Assembly: GCA_964456525.1 (NCBI GenBank)
Contig: CAYWAP010000009.1
Location: forward strand, 1-53,751
Length of the DNA: 53,751 nucleotides
Direction of reading: 5' to 3'
Origin: Onthomonas sp964456525
GTDB lineage: Bacteria; Bacillota; Clostridia; Oscillospirales; Oscillospiraceae
Under the pieces are notes generated by a model. It worked only from the letters and a program-made list of their open reading frames with translations. It searched no databases and was not told the origin of the DNA. Positions 7,492-16,440 of this stretch are shown here, piece by piece; within the stretch, counting starts at the first letter, position 1; each line of letters starts with the position of its first letter. The translations under genes and the position numbers were made by a program.

Positions 7492-8580
7492 ATGATGAAA
7501 TCTTTTAGATGGATGGTGGCAATCCTTGCCATCGCGTTGTTTTTAACCCCTCAGGCGTGCGCGATAGATGTGGAAGAGGCCCAGTGGGATGCCATCGACA
7601 CAGAGGCGCTGGAGGATGCCGGGGCGGGGCTGACGCTGGACGAGTCCTTTGACTTTGGCGAGGCGATCGGGCAGCTGCTGTCCGCGGCGGGGGACACCCT
7701 GCACGGCGCCGTAGCGGCGGCGACGCGCAGCGCTGTTTTGCTGTTGATTGTCATCCTGTTCTGTGAGATGGCAAACCTGTTCTTCGCCCATGCCGCCCCG
7801 TCGGGCGGGGTTACCACTCTGGTGGGGGTTTTGGCGATTACCGCCATTGCCGTGACCGATGTCTCGTCGCTCATTGACATCGGCAGCCAGACGATTGGGA
7901 ACCTGTCCGACTTTTCCAAGCTGCTCATTCCCGTGATGACAGCCTGCTCTGCGGCAACCGGCGGCGTCACCGCCGCCACGGCCCGTCAGGCGGCAACGCT
8001 GCTCTTCGCAAATGTGCTGGTCACGGCGATTGAACGGGTGTTGATGCCCTTCGTTTACCTGTATGTCAGCGCCAGTGTGGCGTATGCAGCGCTGGACAAC
8101 GAAGGGCTGAAGGCGATTGCCAGGCTGTTTAAATGGGCGATTACCGTCACATTGACAGCGATGCTTACGGTTTTTACCATCTACCTGTCCGTCACCAACT
8201 TCGCAGCCGCCGGAGCGGATGCCGTCGCCATCAAACTGACCCGCACGGTCATCTCCGGGATGGTGCCGGTGGTGGGCGGCATTCTTTCCGATGCCTCGGA
8301 GACCGTGCTGGCGGGGGCGGCTGTGGTGCGCAGCACGGTGGGGGTGTTTGGAATCGCGACGGTGCTGTTCTTCTGTGCCGGGCCGTTTTTGTATCTGGGA
8401 AGCCGGTATCTTGCGTATCGGCTGGTGTCGGTGCTCGCCTCTCTCATCAGCGAGAGCCGGACGGCCCGACTGATTGAGGAGATCGGGTCGGCCTTTTCTC
8501 TGGTGCTGGGGATGACGGGAAGTGTGGCGCTGCTGGTGATGATCTCCCTGTTTGCCACGTTGTCTGTGGCGGTGAACTGA
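7492..8580 (+). CDS. spoIIIAE: Stage III sporulation protein AE
   Basis: A 362-residue polytopic membrane protein. It begins with a signal-peptide-like segment (hydrophobic core residues 7-22, likely cleavage after ACA), then an acidic extracytoplasmic stretch, then about six to seven transmembrane helices with many small residues. It is the largest integral membrane component of the SpoIIIA complex. Two ATG codons stand in tandem at 7492 and 7495; either could start the protein. It begins three bases after spoIIIAD. Confidence 0.94.
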   Translation: MMKSFRWMVAILAIALFLTPQACAIDVEEAQWDAIDTEALEDAGAGLTLDESFDFGEAIGQLLSAAGDTLHGAVAAATRSAVLLLIVILFCEMANLFFAHAAPSGGVTTLVGVLAITAIAVTDVSSLIDIGSQTIGNLSDFSKLLIPVMTACSAATGGVTAATARQAATLLFANVLVTAIERVLMPFVYLYVSASVAYAALDNEGLKAIARLFKWAITVTLTAMLTVFTIYLSVTNFAAAGADAVAIKLTRTVISGMVPVVGGILSDASETVLAGAAVVRSTVGVFGIATVLFFCAGPFLYLGSRYLAYRLVSVLASLISESRTARLIEEIGSAFSLVLGMTGSVALLVMISLFATLSVAVN

Positions 8581-8581
8581 C

Positions 8582-9082
8582 ATGCTGGAAGCCATTCGAC
8601 AATACTTACTCTCGGTCACTGCGGCGGCGCTGCTCACCGCCATTTTGCAGGCGCTGCTGCCGCGTGGACCAGTGCGCCGGGTGACGGCCCTGGCCTGTTC
8701 GCTCCTGATGCTGTTGACCGTTGTGCAGCCCCTAAACCGGTTGAACACGGAGGAATTGATTCAGGCTTTTGAGGCGTACTGCCAGGAGCTGTCCACTTAT
8801 TCAGATGAGCTGGAAAATACCAGCGCGGCGCTGACGGAATCCATCATAGTTTCCGAATCGGCCTCATATATAGAGGACAAGGCGGAAGAAAATGGCATTA
8901 CCTGTACCGTGGAGGTTTCCTGCCGGGAAGAAAGCGGCATTGCGGTGCCGGACGCGGTCACGGTCACAGGGGATCTGACCGAGGAGGAGCGGCAAATCCT
9001 GCTCACCGTGATTCAGGAAGGGTTTGGACTGGAGGAGACGGCGGTTCAATTCACAGAGGAGGCGTCTGATGCAGTGGAATAA
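8582..9082 (+). CDS. spoIIIAF: Stage III sporulation protein AF
   Basis: A 166-residue protein with two N-terminal transmembrane helices (about residues 8-27 and 32-52) and a soluble C-terminal domain carrying the ring-building fold pattern (EVSCREE, then VTVTGDLTEEER). Domains of this type in SpoIIIAF, AG and AH assemble into stacked rings in the intermembrane space. It starts one base after spoIIIAE, and its last codons overlap spoIIIAG. Confidence 0.92.
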   Translation: MLEAIRQYLLSVTAAALLTAILQALLPRGPVRRVTALACSLLMLLTVVQPLNRLNTEELIQAFEAYCQELSTYSDELENTSAALTESIIVSESASYIEDKAEENGITCTVEVSCREESGIAVPDAVTVTGDLTEEERQILLTVIQEGFGLEETAVQFTEEASDAVE

Positions 9083-9575
9083 GGAGACGATTCTTGCTGC
9101 CGTCAAGAAGTACCAGTATGTGCTGTTGGTGCTGTTGGTGGGAATCCTGTTGCTTGCCTGGCCGTCTGGGGAAGAGAGCACCTCCCAGACGACAACGGAC
9201 ACGGAAGAAGATTCGGTTGTCTTTGACCTTCCGGCCCTGGAAGAGGAACTGGCCCAGATCCTCTCCCAAATCGAGGGCGTGGGGGAGGCAGATGTGGTGC
9301 TGACGCTGTCCGACGGCGGAAAGAAGGTTCTGGCCACCGATGAATCCATCGGGGAAACCAGCCAGGAGACGACCACCGTCATCATCAGCAACGGCTCCAG
9401 CCAGCAGTCCACGGTGACGGTGGAGTTGATCTATCCAACCTTTCAGGGGGCTTTGATCGTATGCGACGGCGGCAATTCCTCCACGGTGCGCCTTGCGGTG
9501 GTTCAGGCGGTAGGGGCTTTGACGGGGCTGAAATCCAGTCAAATTTCAGTATGTGCAAGATCAGGAGGCAGTTGA
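9069..9575 (+). CDS. spoIIIAG: Stage III sporulation protein AG
   Basis: A 168-residue bitopic protein with one N-terminal transmembrane helix (about residues 16-33), an acidic linker and a ring-building domain (LSQIEGVGEADVVLTLSDGG) of the kind that forms the large SpoIIIAG ring of the feeding tube. ATG 9069 is selected because AGGAGG lies just before it; a longer frame from 9024 would add an Arg-rich leader without family support. It overlaps the end of spoIIIAF by 14 bases, implying coupling. Confidence 0.92.
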   Translation: MQWNKETILAAVKKYQYVLLVLLVGILLLAWPSGEESTSQTTTDTEEDSVVFDLPALEEELAQILSQIEGVGEADVVLTLSDGGKKVLATDESIGETSQETTTVIISNGSSQQSTVTVELIYPTFQGALIVCDGGNSSTVRLAVVQAVGALTGLKSSQISVCARSGGS

Positions 9576-9577
9576 GA

Positions 9578-10183
9578 ATGAAAGTGTGGAAACGAAATGC
9601 AGTAGCCGCGGCAATCATCCTGTTTGTCTGCGCGGCCGTCTATCTGAACTGGTCTTACAGCCAGTCGGAGTCGGCAGTCTCTTCGGAGGATGTCACCGCC
9701 GGGAAGACGCTGGGGGAGGCGGAGCTGGTGGACAGCGAAACGGAACTGACTCTGGAGGAGGGGACGGAGGATTCCTCCGCAGAGGAAGAGGAGACAGAGG
9801 ATGACGAGACGGCAGAAACCACAAGCAGCAGCGATTACTTTGCCGCCGCCCGCCTGAACCGGGAGGAGGCCCGTGACAGCGCCCTGGAGATCCTGCAGGA
9901 GACGGTGGACGATCCGGACGCCAACGCCGAGGCGGTTGCCGCAGCGACGGAGAGCATTACCGCCATGGCCGCCGCCACGCTGAAGGAGTCGGAGATTGAG
10001 AATCTGGTGACCGCGAAAGGGTATACGGACTGCGTGGCCTTCATCGGGGAGAGCAGCGTCAGCGTCGTGGTGGCCACGGAGTCCGGGGAGCTGGACGCCT
10101 CCGACATTGCCCGCATTACCGACATTGTCTGCGGGGAGACCGATTTCTCCGCCGAAAGTGTAAAAATTATCCAGGCAGAGTAA
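9578..10183 (+). CDS. spoIIIAH: Stage III sporulation protein AH (SpoIIQ partner)
   Basis: A 201-residue bitopic protein: an N-terminal transmembrane helix (about residues 7-26), an unusually acidic Ser/Glu-rich linker, and a C-terminal YscJ/FliF-like ring-building domain (residues about 90-200). Family knowledge: SpoIIIAH binds SpoIIQ from the forespore across the intermembrane space to complete the channel. ATG 9578 follows AGGAGG with nine bases between; frames extending upstream overlap spoIIIAG and lack support. A strong terminator follows at 10220. Confidence 0.92.
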   Translation: MKVWKRNAVAAAIILFVCAAVYLNWSYSQSESAVSSEDVTAGKTLGEAELVDSETELTLEEGTEDSSAEEEETEDDETAETTSSSDYFAAARLNREEARDSALEILQETVDDPDANAEAVAAATESITAMAAATLKESEIENLVTAKGYTDCVAFIGESSVSVVVATESGELDASDIARITDIVCGETDFSAESVKIIQAE

Positions 10184-10219
10184 GCGGAAACCAGGGCGTT
10201 GCCGTTTTCGACAGACTGC

Positions 10220-10253
10220 ACAGGTATCGGAGGGATCTGATACCTGTTTTTTC
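10220..10253 (+). terminator. Terminator of the spoIIIA operon
   Basis: ACAGGTATC at 10220-10228 pairs perfectly with GATACCTGT at 10239-10247, followed by a run of T. Confidence 0.85.
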
Positions 10254-10276
10254 TTGATAATACGTGGAATTTGGTG

Positions 10277-10305
10277 TTTTCATTTTGCATACTTTCATGT
10301 ATAAT
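10277..10305 (+). promoter_or_regulatory. Probable promoter of nusB
   Basis: A perfect TATAAT at 10300-10305 with a poor -35 (TTTTCA, 10277-10282) 17 bases upstream, in an AT-rich spacer after the spoIIIA terminator. The start would be near 10312, giving a leader of about 53 bases. Confidence 0.5.
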
Positions 10306-10364
10306 AAAATTGCATTATGCACTTTAAGGATTGTCCGTGCAAAATTGTTTGGAGGAATGGATTT

Positions 10365-10820
10365 ATGACTAGAACTGCTGCGAGAGAGCTTGCAGTCCAT
10401 CTGGCTTATGAGTTGGGGTTTACCTCTTTGACGGCGCAGGAGCTGTTGGATGACCAGCTGACCCCGGAGAATTTTGAACAGCTCGCAAAGGACGAGCCCC
10501 TTTATGCCGAGTATCCCGACGCAGAACAGGAGGAGTATATCCGCCGTCTGGTTCGCGGCGTGGGTGAGCACGGTTATGAACTGGATCAGTATATTGCGCA
10601 GTATGCGATCGGCTGGAAGTTTGAGCGGATTCCCCGCGTGGCCACTGCAGTGATGCGGGTGGCGATGTTTGAGATTTTGTACATGCCGGTTGTCCCCAAC
10701 CGTGTGGCAATTAACGAGGCGGTGGAGATCGTCAAGCGCTATGAAAGTCCCGAGGTCGTCTCCTTTGTCAACGGCATTCTGGGGTCCTTTGTCCGTGCGG
10801 AGGCGCTCCAGGAGTCATGA
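10365..10820 (+). CDS. nusB: Transcription antitermination factor NusB
   Basis: A 151-residue all-helical RNA-binding protein that joins NusE (S10) on boxA RNA to prevent premature termination in rRNA operons. The N-terminal TRTAARELAVHLAYEL and the C-terminal PNRVAINEAVEIVKRY followed by FVNGILG are family hallmarks. ATG 10365 lies eight bases after GGAGGA; an upstream in-frame ATG at 10317 would place the start almost at the transcription start. Its stop overlaps the start of the next gene (ATGA). It heads the housekeeping cluster that continues to argR. Confidence 0.94.
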   Translation: MTRTAARELAVHLAYELGFTSLTAQELLDDQLTPENFEQLAKDEPLYAEYPDAEQEEYIRRLVRGVGEHGYELDQYIAQYAIGWKFERIPRVATAVMRVAMFEILYMPVVPNRVAINEAVEIVKRYESPEVVSFVNGILGSFVRAEALQES

Positions 10821-11743
10821 GCTGCCTTGGGATTGACACCAGCAACTATACCACCTCGGTGGCCGTCATTGGCCGGGACGGCGCCGGTATCAATGACGGG
10901 CGGCTGCTTACGGTTCCCGAGGGCGGACTCGGCTTGCGGCAGAGCGATGCCCTGTTTCAGCATGTGAAGCGCCTGCCGGAACGCTTTGCCGCCCTGGAGA
11001 AAGCCGGTTACTTGGGTGAGATCGAAGCTGTGGGGGCCAGTTCCCGTCCCCGGGCGGTGGAGGGCTCCTATATGCCCTGCTTCCTTGCGGGGCTGTCCCA
11101 GGGACAGACGCTGGCTATGGCACTGCAAGTCCCCTTTTTTGCGTTTTCCCATCAGCAGGGGCATATTGCCGCCGTCTGCTGGTCTGCCGGAAAGATGGAC
11201 TTGTTGGACAGGCCCCTGTTGGCCTGGCACCTGTCCGGCGGCACGACGGAGCTGCTGCTGGTGCAGCCGGAGGGGAGCAGCGTCTCTGCTGAGTGTATCG
11301 GCGGCACCCGGGATCTCTCCGCCGGTCAGCTGATTGACCGCACCGGGCAGAAGCTGGGGCTTCCCTTTCCCTCCGGCAAGGCGCTGGACGCCCTTGCAGC
11401 CGGCGCCGTGGGAGGCGATCGCTTCCGGGTGAAGCGGAATGGGCTGTATTTCTCCCTTTCCGGCATGGAAAACCAGGTGGCGCGGCGAATCGAACAGGGA
11501 AAATCCCCCTCTGAAGTGGCCAGTTTCACGCTGGAGACCATCGCCTGGACGGTTCGGAGGGTGACCGACGCGGCCCTACAGGTATATCCCCATCTGCCGG
11601 TGCTCTGTTCCGGCGGGGTAGCCTCCAATCGCCTGCTGCGGCAGGTGATGCCGGATGCCATTTTTGCCGAGCCGCGCTTTTCCACGGACAATGCCATGGG
11701 AATTGCCGTTTTGACCGAGCGGCGTCTCCGGAGGGGGGAGTGA
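10817..11743 (+). CDS. TsaD/Kae1-like M22-family protein (paralogue, role unknown)
   Basis: A 308-residue ASKHA-fold protein of the Kae1/TsaD/M22 superfamily. It opens with GIDTSNYTTS (phosphate-1 motif), has an HQQGH metal-binding motif comparable to HxxxH of TsaD, a WHLSGGTTELL phosphate-2 motif and a C-terminal CSGGVASNRLLR. It is shorter than and diverged from true TsaD (about 335-340 residues, with tRNA t6A activity), and true tsaD is usually elsewhere. I therefore read it as the paralogue that recurs between nusB and xseA in some Clostridia, with unproven function. It starts within the nusB stop codon. Confidence 0.8.
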   Translation: MSCLGIDTSNYTTSVAVIGRDGAGINDGRLLTVPEGGLGLRQSDALFQHVKRLPERFAALEKAGYLGEIEAVGASSRPRAVEGSYMPCFLAGLSQGQTLAMALQVPFFAFSHQQGHIAAVCWSAGKMDLLDRPLLAWHLSGGTTELLLVQPEGSSVSAECIGGTRDLSAGQLIDRTGQKLGLPFPSGKALDALAAGAVGGDRFRVKRNGLYFSLSGMENQVARRIEQGKSPSEVASFTLETIAWTVRRVTDAALQVYPHLPVLCSGGVASNRLLRQVMPDAIFAEPRFSTDNAMGIAVLTERRLRRGE

Positions 11744-11744
11744 G

Positions 11745-12980
11745 ATGGATCAGGCACAGAACATTTATACGGTCACCCAGGTGAACACCTATATCAAGAG
11801 CCTGCTGGACGGGGATCGGCTGTTGAACCGGCTCTATGTCCGCGGGGAGGTGTCCAATTATAAGCGTTATCCCTCCGGGCATCACTACTTTTCCCTGAAA
11901 GATGAGGGCGGTGCGCTTCGGTGCGTGATGTTCCGCTCTTCCGCGTCGCGGCTGCGGTTCCAGCCGGAAAACGGCATGAAAGTCATTGCCTTTGGCCGGA
12001 TCAGCGTATTTCCCCGGGACGGCGGCTACCAACTCTATGTGGATGGGCTGACGCCGGATGGCGTGGGCGAGCTGGCCCTGGCCTTTGAACAGATGAAAAC
12101 GCGCCTTGGCAAGGAGGGGCTGTTTGCGCCGGAGCACAAAAAGCCCATTCCCCGCATGCCGGAGACGATCGGACTGATTACCAGCAGCGCAGGCGCCGCC
12201 GTACACGACATGATCCGCATTCTGGGCGCACGTTTCCCCCTGGCCACCGTCAAACTGTTGCCGGTTCGGGTGCAGGGAGAGGGGGCTTCCGGCGAGATCG
12301 CCGAGGCGATTCGCTATGCCAACCGGTGGAACGTGGCCGATGTGCTGATTGTGGGGCGCGGAGGCGGCAGCATGGAAGACCTGTGGGCCTTTAATGAGGA
12401 GGCGGTTGCCCGGGCGATCTATGAGTCCGACATTCCGGTGATCTCCGCTGTGGGACATGAGCCGGATGTGACCATTTCCGACTTCGTGGCAGATGTCCGG
12501 GCGGCAACGCCCTCCAACGCGGCGGAGTTGGCCGTGCCCGATCAGAAGGAACTTTACGCCCTTTTGCAGCAATGGCGGCAGCGCATAAACGGCGCCGTTT
12601 GGGCCAGCCTTCAAGGTAGGCGCACGGTGTTGGAGCGGTGCAAAAACGCCAGGGGGCTGAAGGACCCTGCCGTTCCGGTGCAGGAGCGGCGCATGCTGCT
12701 GGACTACCAGCAGCGCCGCATGGCAAGCGCTCTGGAGAAGCGGCTGGCCGGTGAGAAGCAGCGCTTTGGCATGTTGCTGGCGGGGCTGGACGCCATGAAT
12801 CCGCTCAAGGTACTCCGTCGGGGGTACGCCGTGGTGGAAAAAGAGGGAGAAGTCATCAGCTCGGTAGATCAGGTGGATTTGCTGGAACTGATTCGCGTCC
12901 GCATGGGGGATGGCTCCCTGGACTGCCAGGTGACACAGGTGAGGAGTGATAAAAATGCCACCAAAAAAGAAGACCTTTGA
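11745..12980 (+). CDS. xseA: Exodeoxyribonuclease VII large subunit
   Basis: A 411-residue catalytic subunit of exonuclease VII, which degrades single-stranded DNA from both ends into oligonucleotides. The N-terminal OB fold (about residues 8-100) includes VRGEVSNYKRYPSGHHYFSLKD. The catalytic domain carries GLITSSAGAAVHD and GRGGGSMEDLWAFN, then a helical region, and ends with the conserved VLRRGYAVV. A strong GGAGG-rich Shine-Dalgarno precedes ATG 11745. The small-subunit gene overlaps its 3' end, so the two are probably made in a coupled way. Confidence 0.96.
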   Translation: MDQAQNIYTVTQVNTYIKSLLDGDRLLNRLYVRGEVSNYKRYPSGHHYFSLKDEGGALRCVMFRSSASRLRFQPENGMKVIAFGRISVFPRDGGYQLYVDGLTPDGVGELALAFEQMKTRLGKEGLFAPEHKKPIPRMPETIGLITSSAGAAVHDMIRILGARFPLATVKLLPVRVQGEGASGEIAEAIRYANRWNVADVLIVGRGGGSMEDLWAFNEEAVARAIYESDIPVISAVGHEPDVTISDFVADVRAATPSNAAELAVPDQKELYALLQQWRQRINGAVWASLQGRRTVLERCKNARGLKDPAVPVQERRMLLDYQQRRMASALEKRLAGEKQRFGMLLAGLDAMNPLKVLRRGYAVVEKEGEVISSVDQVDLLELIRVRMGDGSLDCQVTQVRSDKNATKKEDL

Positions 12981-13191
12981 GGAATCCATGGCCCGGCTGG
13001 AAGAAATTGTGGCAACACTGGAAAAAGGCGACGCCACTCTGGAGGCTTCCATGGCCCTTTTTGAGGAGGGAACCAAGCTGGCCGCGGCCTGCTCCAAACA
13101 GTTGGACGCTGCGGAGCAGAAGGTCGTGAAGCTGACGCAGGGCGCCGGAGGTTCCCCGGCCGAGCAACCCTTCGAAGAGGAGAGAAAATAA
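12955..13191 (+). CDS. xseB: Exodeoxyribonuclease VII small subunit
   Basis: A 78-residue helical protein with the family pattern TFEESMARLEEIVATLEKGD and a second helix with the MALFEEGTKL core. Several copies wrap the long helices of XseA in exonuclease VII. ATG 12955 is eight bases after GAGGAG; an in-frame GTG at 12946 overlaps that Shine-Dalgarno and is rejected. It overlaps xseA by 26 bases, and its TAA overlaps the ATG of ispA. Confidence 0.93.
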   Translation: MPPKKKTFEESMARLEEIVATLEKGDATLEASMALFEEGTKLAAACSKQLDAAEQKVVKLTQGAGGSPAEQPFEEERK

Positions 13192-14072
13192 TGGATTTTA
13201 TGCGGGAATTAGCGGCTTGCCAGCAAAGAATTGAGGCTTCGCTGGAAACCTGGTTTACGGAAGACGTCCCACAGAAGCAGCTCCTTGAATCCATGCGCTA
13301 CAGCCTGCTGGCGGGAGGAAAACGGATTCGGCCGGTGCTGGTAGAAAAATTTTGTGAGGCAGCGGGGGGAGACCCGGATCGGGCGCTTCCCATTGCCTGT
13401 GCAGTGGAAATGCTTCACACCTATTCTCTCATTCACGATGACCTTCCCTGTATGGATAACGACGAGCTGCGCCGCGGCCGCCCCACCAACCACATGGTGT
13501 ACGGGGAGTGTACGGCCACGCTGGCGGGCGATGCCCTCCAGTGCGCAGCGTTTCAGGCGATTCTGGGCGCGGATCTCAGCGCCTCAATCCGTGCGGCGGC
13601 GGCCAAAGTGCTGGCGGACGCCGCAGGGCAGGACGGCATGGTCGGCGGGCAGATTCTCGACATGGAAGGGGAGGGGCGGCAGCTCTCCCTGGAAGAGGTC
13701 AAACATATGAACGCGCTGAAAACGGGCTGTCTGCTCCGGGCAGCCTGCGTGATGGGCGTTCTCGCCGCAGGATGTGGGGAGGACAGCGCAGAGGTTCGCG
13801 CTGCGGCAGCCTACGCCGATGCCATCGGCCTTGCCTTCCAGATTCGGGATGATATCCTGAACGTCACCAGCGATGAGAAGACCATGGGCAAGCCGGTGGG
13901 CAACGATGCGGAAAGCCATAAATCCACATACGTTTCCCTGCTGGATTTGGAAACTTGCGAACAGGAGGTGCTCTGTCAGACAGAATTGGCAAAGAAGGCC
14001 ATCCAGGGCGTCTTTGCAGACACGGCGTTTTTGGAGGCGCTTGCCGATTATCTGGCGGGACGGGCGAATTAA
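13191..14072 (+). CDS. ispA: Farnesyl diphosphate synthase (type II)
   Basis: A 293-residue polyprenyl synthase that condenses IPP with DMAPP and then GPP to farnesyl diphosphate, the precursor of undecaprenyl phosphate and quinones. The first Asp-rich motif is DDLPCMDND (residues 83-91), with the two-residue insertion of bacterial type II enzymes. A Tyr at position -5 (Tyr78) matches the chain-length residue of C15 synthases. The second Asp motif is in QIRDDILNVT. It overlaps xseB by one base (TAATG). dxs, the first step of the same pathway, is encoded two genes downstream. Confidence 0.94.
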   Translation: MDFMRELAACQQRIEASLETWFTEDVPQKQLLESMRYSLLAGGKRIRPVLVEKFCEAAGGDPDRALPIACAVEMLHTYSLIHDDLPCMDNDELRRGRPTNHMVYGECTATLAGDALQCAAFQAILGADLSASIRAAAAKVLADAAGQDGMVGGQILDMEGEGRQLSLEEVKHMNALKTGCLLRAACVMGVLAAGCGEDSAEVRAAAAYADAIGLAFQIRDDILNVTSDEKTMGKPVGNDAESHKSTYVSLLDLETCEQEVLCQTELAKKAIQGVFADTAFLEALADYLAGRAN

Positions 14073-14075
14073 ATT

Positions 14076-14528
14076 ATGTTATTTCGATTTACGTTTGGAA
14101 ACCAAATCCTGATTTTCAGCTGCCTGAGCTGGTTTTTGGCGCAGCTGACAAAAGGAATTCTCCAAAAAATTACAGAAGGGCAGTTTTCGCTGCAGCGCTG
14201 CCTGGCCAGCGGCGGCATGCCAAGTTCCCATTCCGCGCTGGTCACCTGCTGTGCGGTGACGACCGGGCTGCTGTACGGGTTCGATTCCAGCATGTTCGCC
14301 ATTGCGGCCATCCTGGCCATCGTCGTGATGTATGACGCCTGTAATGTGCGGCGGCAGTCTGGGGAACAGGCCAAGGTCATCAACCTGATGCTTAAGAGCG
14401 GTCAAAGCCTGACGCCGGATCTTATCGACAAGCAGGTGAAAGTGCTGTTAGGGCATACACCTTTACAGGTTATCCTTGGCGCGGTTTTAGGCGCTGTTGT
14501 GGGGATTGTGGGCGTTATGCTGAACTGA
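14076..14528 (+). CDS. Divergent PAP2-family membrane protein
   Basis: A 150-residue integral membrane protein of the DivPAP2 (YuiD-like) family. Conserved motifs include CLASGGMPSSHSALV (the phosphatase-like SGGMPSSH core) and YDACNVRRQSGEQA, with about four hydrophobic segments. Members are acid-phosphatase/vanadium-haloperoxidase-related and may act on a lipid phosphate, but the substrate is not established. It begins three bases after ispA and lies before dxs, so a role in isoprenoid phosphate handling is a reasonable inference from context only. Confidence 0.88.
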   Translation: MLFRFTFGNQILIFSCLSWFLAQLTKGILQKITEGQFSLQRCLASGGMPSSHSALVTCCAVTTGLLYGFDSSMFAIAAILAIVVMYDACNVRRQSGEQAKVINLMLKSGQSLTPDLIDKQVKVLLGHTPLQVILGAVLGAVVGIVGVMLN

Positions 14529-14592
14529 ATGTTCAATCCATGTGCATTTGCACGACCAATCAAAACAATAAAAAGATAAAGAGGGTTGCCGT

Positions 14593-16440
14593 ATGCGGCC
14601 AGCGTATTATAATCAATTGAACCTTTCTGAAATCACCGATGCACAGGCTGTGAAGCTGTGTGCAATGCTCCGCCGGGATCTGCTGGATCTGGTTTCCGCC
14701 ACCGGCGGCCATCTGGCATCCAATTTGGGCGTCGTCGAGCTGACGGTTGCCCTGCACCGGATTTATGATTTCGAACAGGATCGGCTTGTCTTTGACGTGG
14801 GCCATCAATGCTATTGCCATAAGATGTTGACTGGCCGGGCCGGGGACATGCACACGCTTCGTACCTTTGGCGGAATTGCGGGCTTTCCAAAACCAAAGGA
14901 GAGCAAAACGGACGCTTTCGTCGCCGGACATGCGTCCAATTCAGTCTCGGTCGCGCTGGGTATGGCCAAGGCCAGGACGCTCAGACAGGGCGATTACGAC
15001 GTCGTTGCCCTGATCGGTGACGGGGCGCTGACCGGCGGCCTGGCCTATGAGGGCCTGTCCAATGCCGGCCAGAGCGGCGAACGTATGGTGGTTATCCTGA
15101 ATGACAACGGCATGTCTATCCGCAAAAATGTGGGCGGCGTTGCCAGACTGCTGGCGCGCCATCATTTGCGTCCGCAGTATCTGTCCTTCAAGGAGTTTTA
15201 TCGGGGTGTGACCAACCAGATTCCCGGGGGCAAGGCTGTCTATCGCATGTCACACAAGGTGAAATCCGCGATCAAGGGCTCCCTGCTGCCAAGCAGCATG
15301 TTTGAGGACATGGGCTTTACCTACCTGGGGCCGGTGAATGGCCACGATGTGACAGAGCTGACGAGAATCCTCAGCTGGGCGAAGTCGCTGGATGGGCCGG
15401 TGCTGGTTCACATCAGAACTGTAAAGGGGAAAGGGTATCCACCTGCCGAACGCGCGCCCCATGTGTTCCACGGCGTGTCGCCCTTTGATCTGAAAACCGG
15501 AAAGGCGCTCAATCCCTCCTCCGGGTTGGATTTTTCCACGGTCTTTGGCCATAAGCTGACGGAAATTGCCAAGCGGGATGACCGGATCTGTGCCGTGACG
15601 GCAGCGATGGAATCCGGCACCGGCCTGGATGGGTTCCACGCGAAATTCCCCGATCGGTGCCTGGATGTGGGCATTGCGGAGGAACACGCCGTGGCTATGG
15701 CGGCCGGTATGGCAAAGCAAGGAGAGATTCCCGTTTTTGCCGTGTATTCCACGTTTTTGCAGCGCAGCTATGATATGCTGATTCATGACGTGGCCCTGCA
15801 AAAGCTGCACGTCGTCTTTGGCGTGGACCGCGCGGGCCTGGTGGGGGCGGACGGCGAGACCCATCACGGCATTTTTGACGTTGCCTATCTGTCCTCCGTG
15901 CCATACATGACGATTTTGGCCCCTTCCAGCTTTGCGGAGTTGGAGGAGATGTTGGAGACGGCGCTTCTGAAAATAGAGGGGCCGGTTGCCGTCCGTTACC
16001 CCCGCGGCGGAGAAAACGGCTATTCGGACAACCACAGCCAGGAGCGGAGCACCCTTTTGCGCCCGGGCAGCGACATTACCCTGGTCAGCTATGGCATCAG
16101 CATCGGCGATGCCCTCAAAGCGGCGGAACAGCTGGCGGAACAGGGAATTTCCGTCGAGGTGGTTAAGCTGAACCAGATCTGTCCTCTGGCGCCTGAGCTG
16201 GTCATTGAGTCGGTGCGCAAGACCGGCCGGCTGTTGGTGTTGGAAGAAGTCGCCGATCAGGGCTGTATAGGAGAACGCCTTTGCAGCGAGTTGATGCTCC
16301 ATCAGATTCCGGTGCAGCGGGCTAAACGGCTGAACTGCGGCACGGAGTTTGTGCCCCATGGCAGTATGTCCCAGCTGCGCAAGCTGGTGGGGATTGATGT
16401 GGACAGCGTTGTGCGTGCAGCGCAGGAGATGATGAAGTGA
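14593..16440 (+). CDS. dxs: 1-Deoxy-D-xylulose-5-phosphate synthase
   Basis: A 615-residue thiamine-diphosphate enzyme that joins pyruvate and glyceraldehyde 3-phosphate to make DXP, the entry step of the MEP isoprenoid pathway. The N-terminal TPP domain holds VFDVGHQCY and GDGALTGGLAYEGLSNAG. The central pyrimidine-binding domain holds DVGIAEEHAVAMAAG, and a C-terminal transketolase domain ends the protein. Length is typical. A 64-base spacer precedes it, with a weak GAGGG before ATG 14593. Its last four bases overlap the GTG start of tlyA. Confidence 0.96.
   Translation: MRPAYYNQLNLSEITDAQAVKLCAMLRRDLLDLVSATGGHLASNLGVVELTVALHRIYDFEQDRLVFDVGHQCYCHKMLTGRAGDMHTLRTFGGIAGFPKPKESKTDAFVAGHASNSVSVALGMAKARTLRQGDYDVVALIGDGALTGGLAYEGLSNAGQSGERMVVILNDNGMSIRKNVGGVARLLARHHLRPQYLSFKEFYRGVTNQIPGGKAVYRMSHKVKSAIKGSLLPSSMFEDMGFTYLGPVNGHDVTELTRILSWAKSLDGPVLVHIRTVKGKGYPPAERAPHVFHGVSPFDLKTGKALNPSSGLDFSTVFGHKLTEIAKRDDRICAVTAAMESGTGLDGFHAKFPDRCLDVGIAEEHAVAMAAGMAKQGEIPVFAVYSTFLQRSYDMLIHDVALQKLHVVFGVDRAGLVGADGETHHGIFDVAYLSSVPYMTILAPSSFAELEEMLETALLKIEGPVAVRYPRGGENGYSDNHSQERSTLLRPGSDITLVSYGISIGDALKAAEQLAEQGISVEVVKLNQICPLAPELVIESVRKTGRLLVLEEVADQGCIGERLCSELMLHQIPVQRAKRLNCGTEFVPHGSMSQLRKLVGIDVDSVVRAAQEMMK

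Noticed and set aside
14540..14555. Hairpin GTGCA-TT-TGCAC before dxs
   Set aside because: Too short and without a T tract or conserved context to call a regulatory site.
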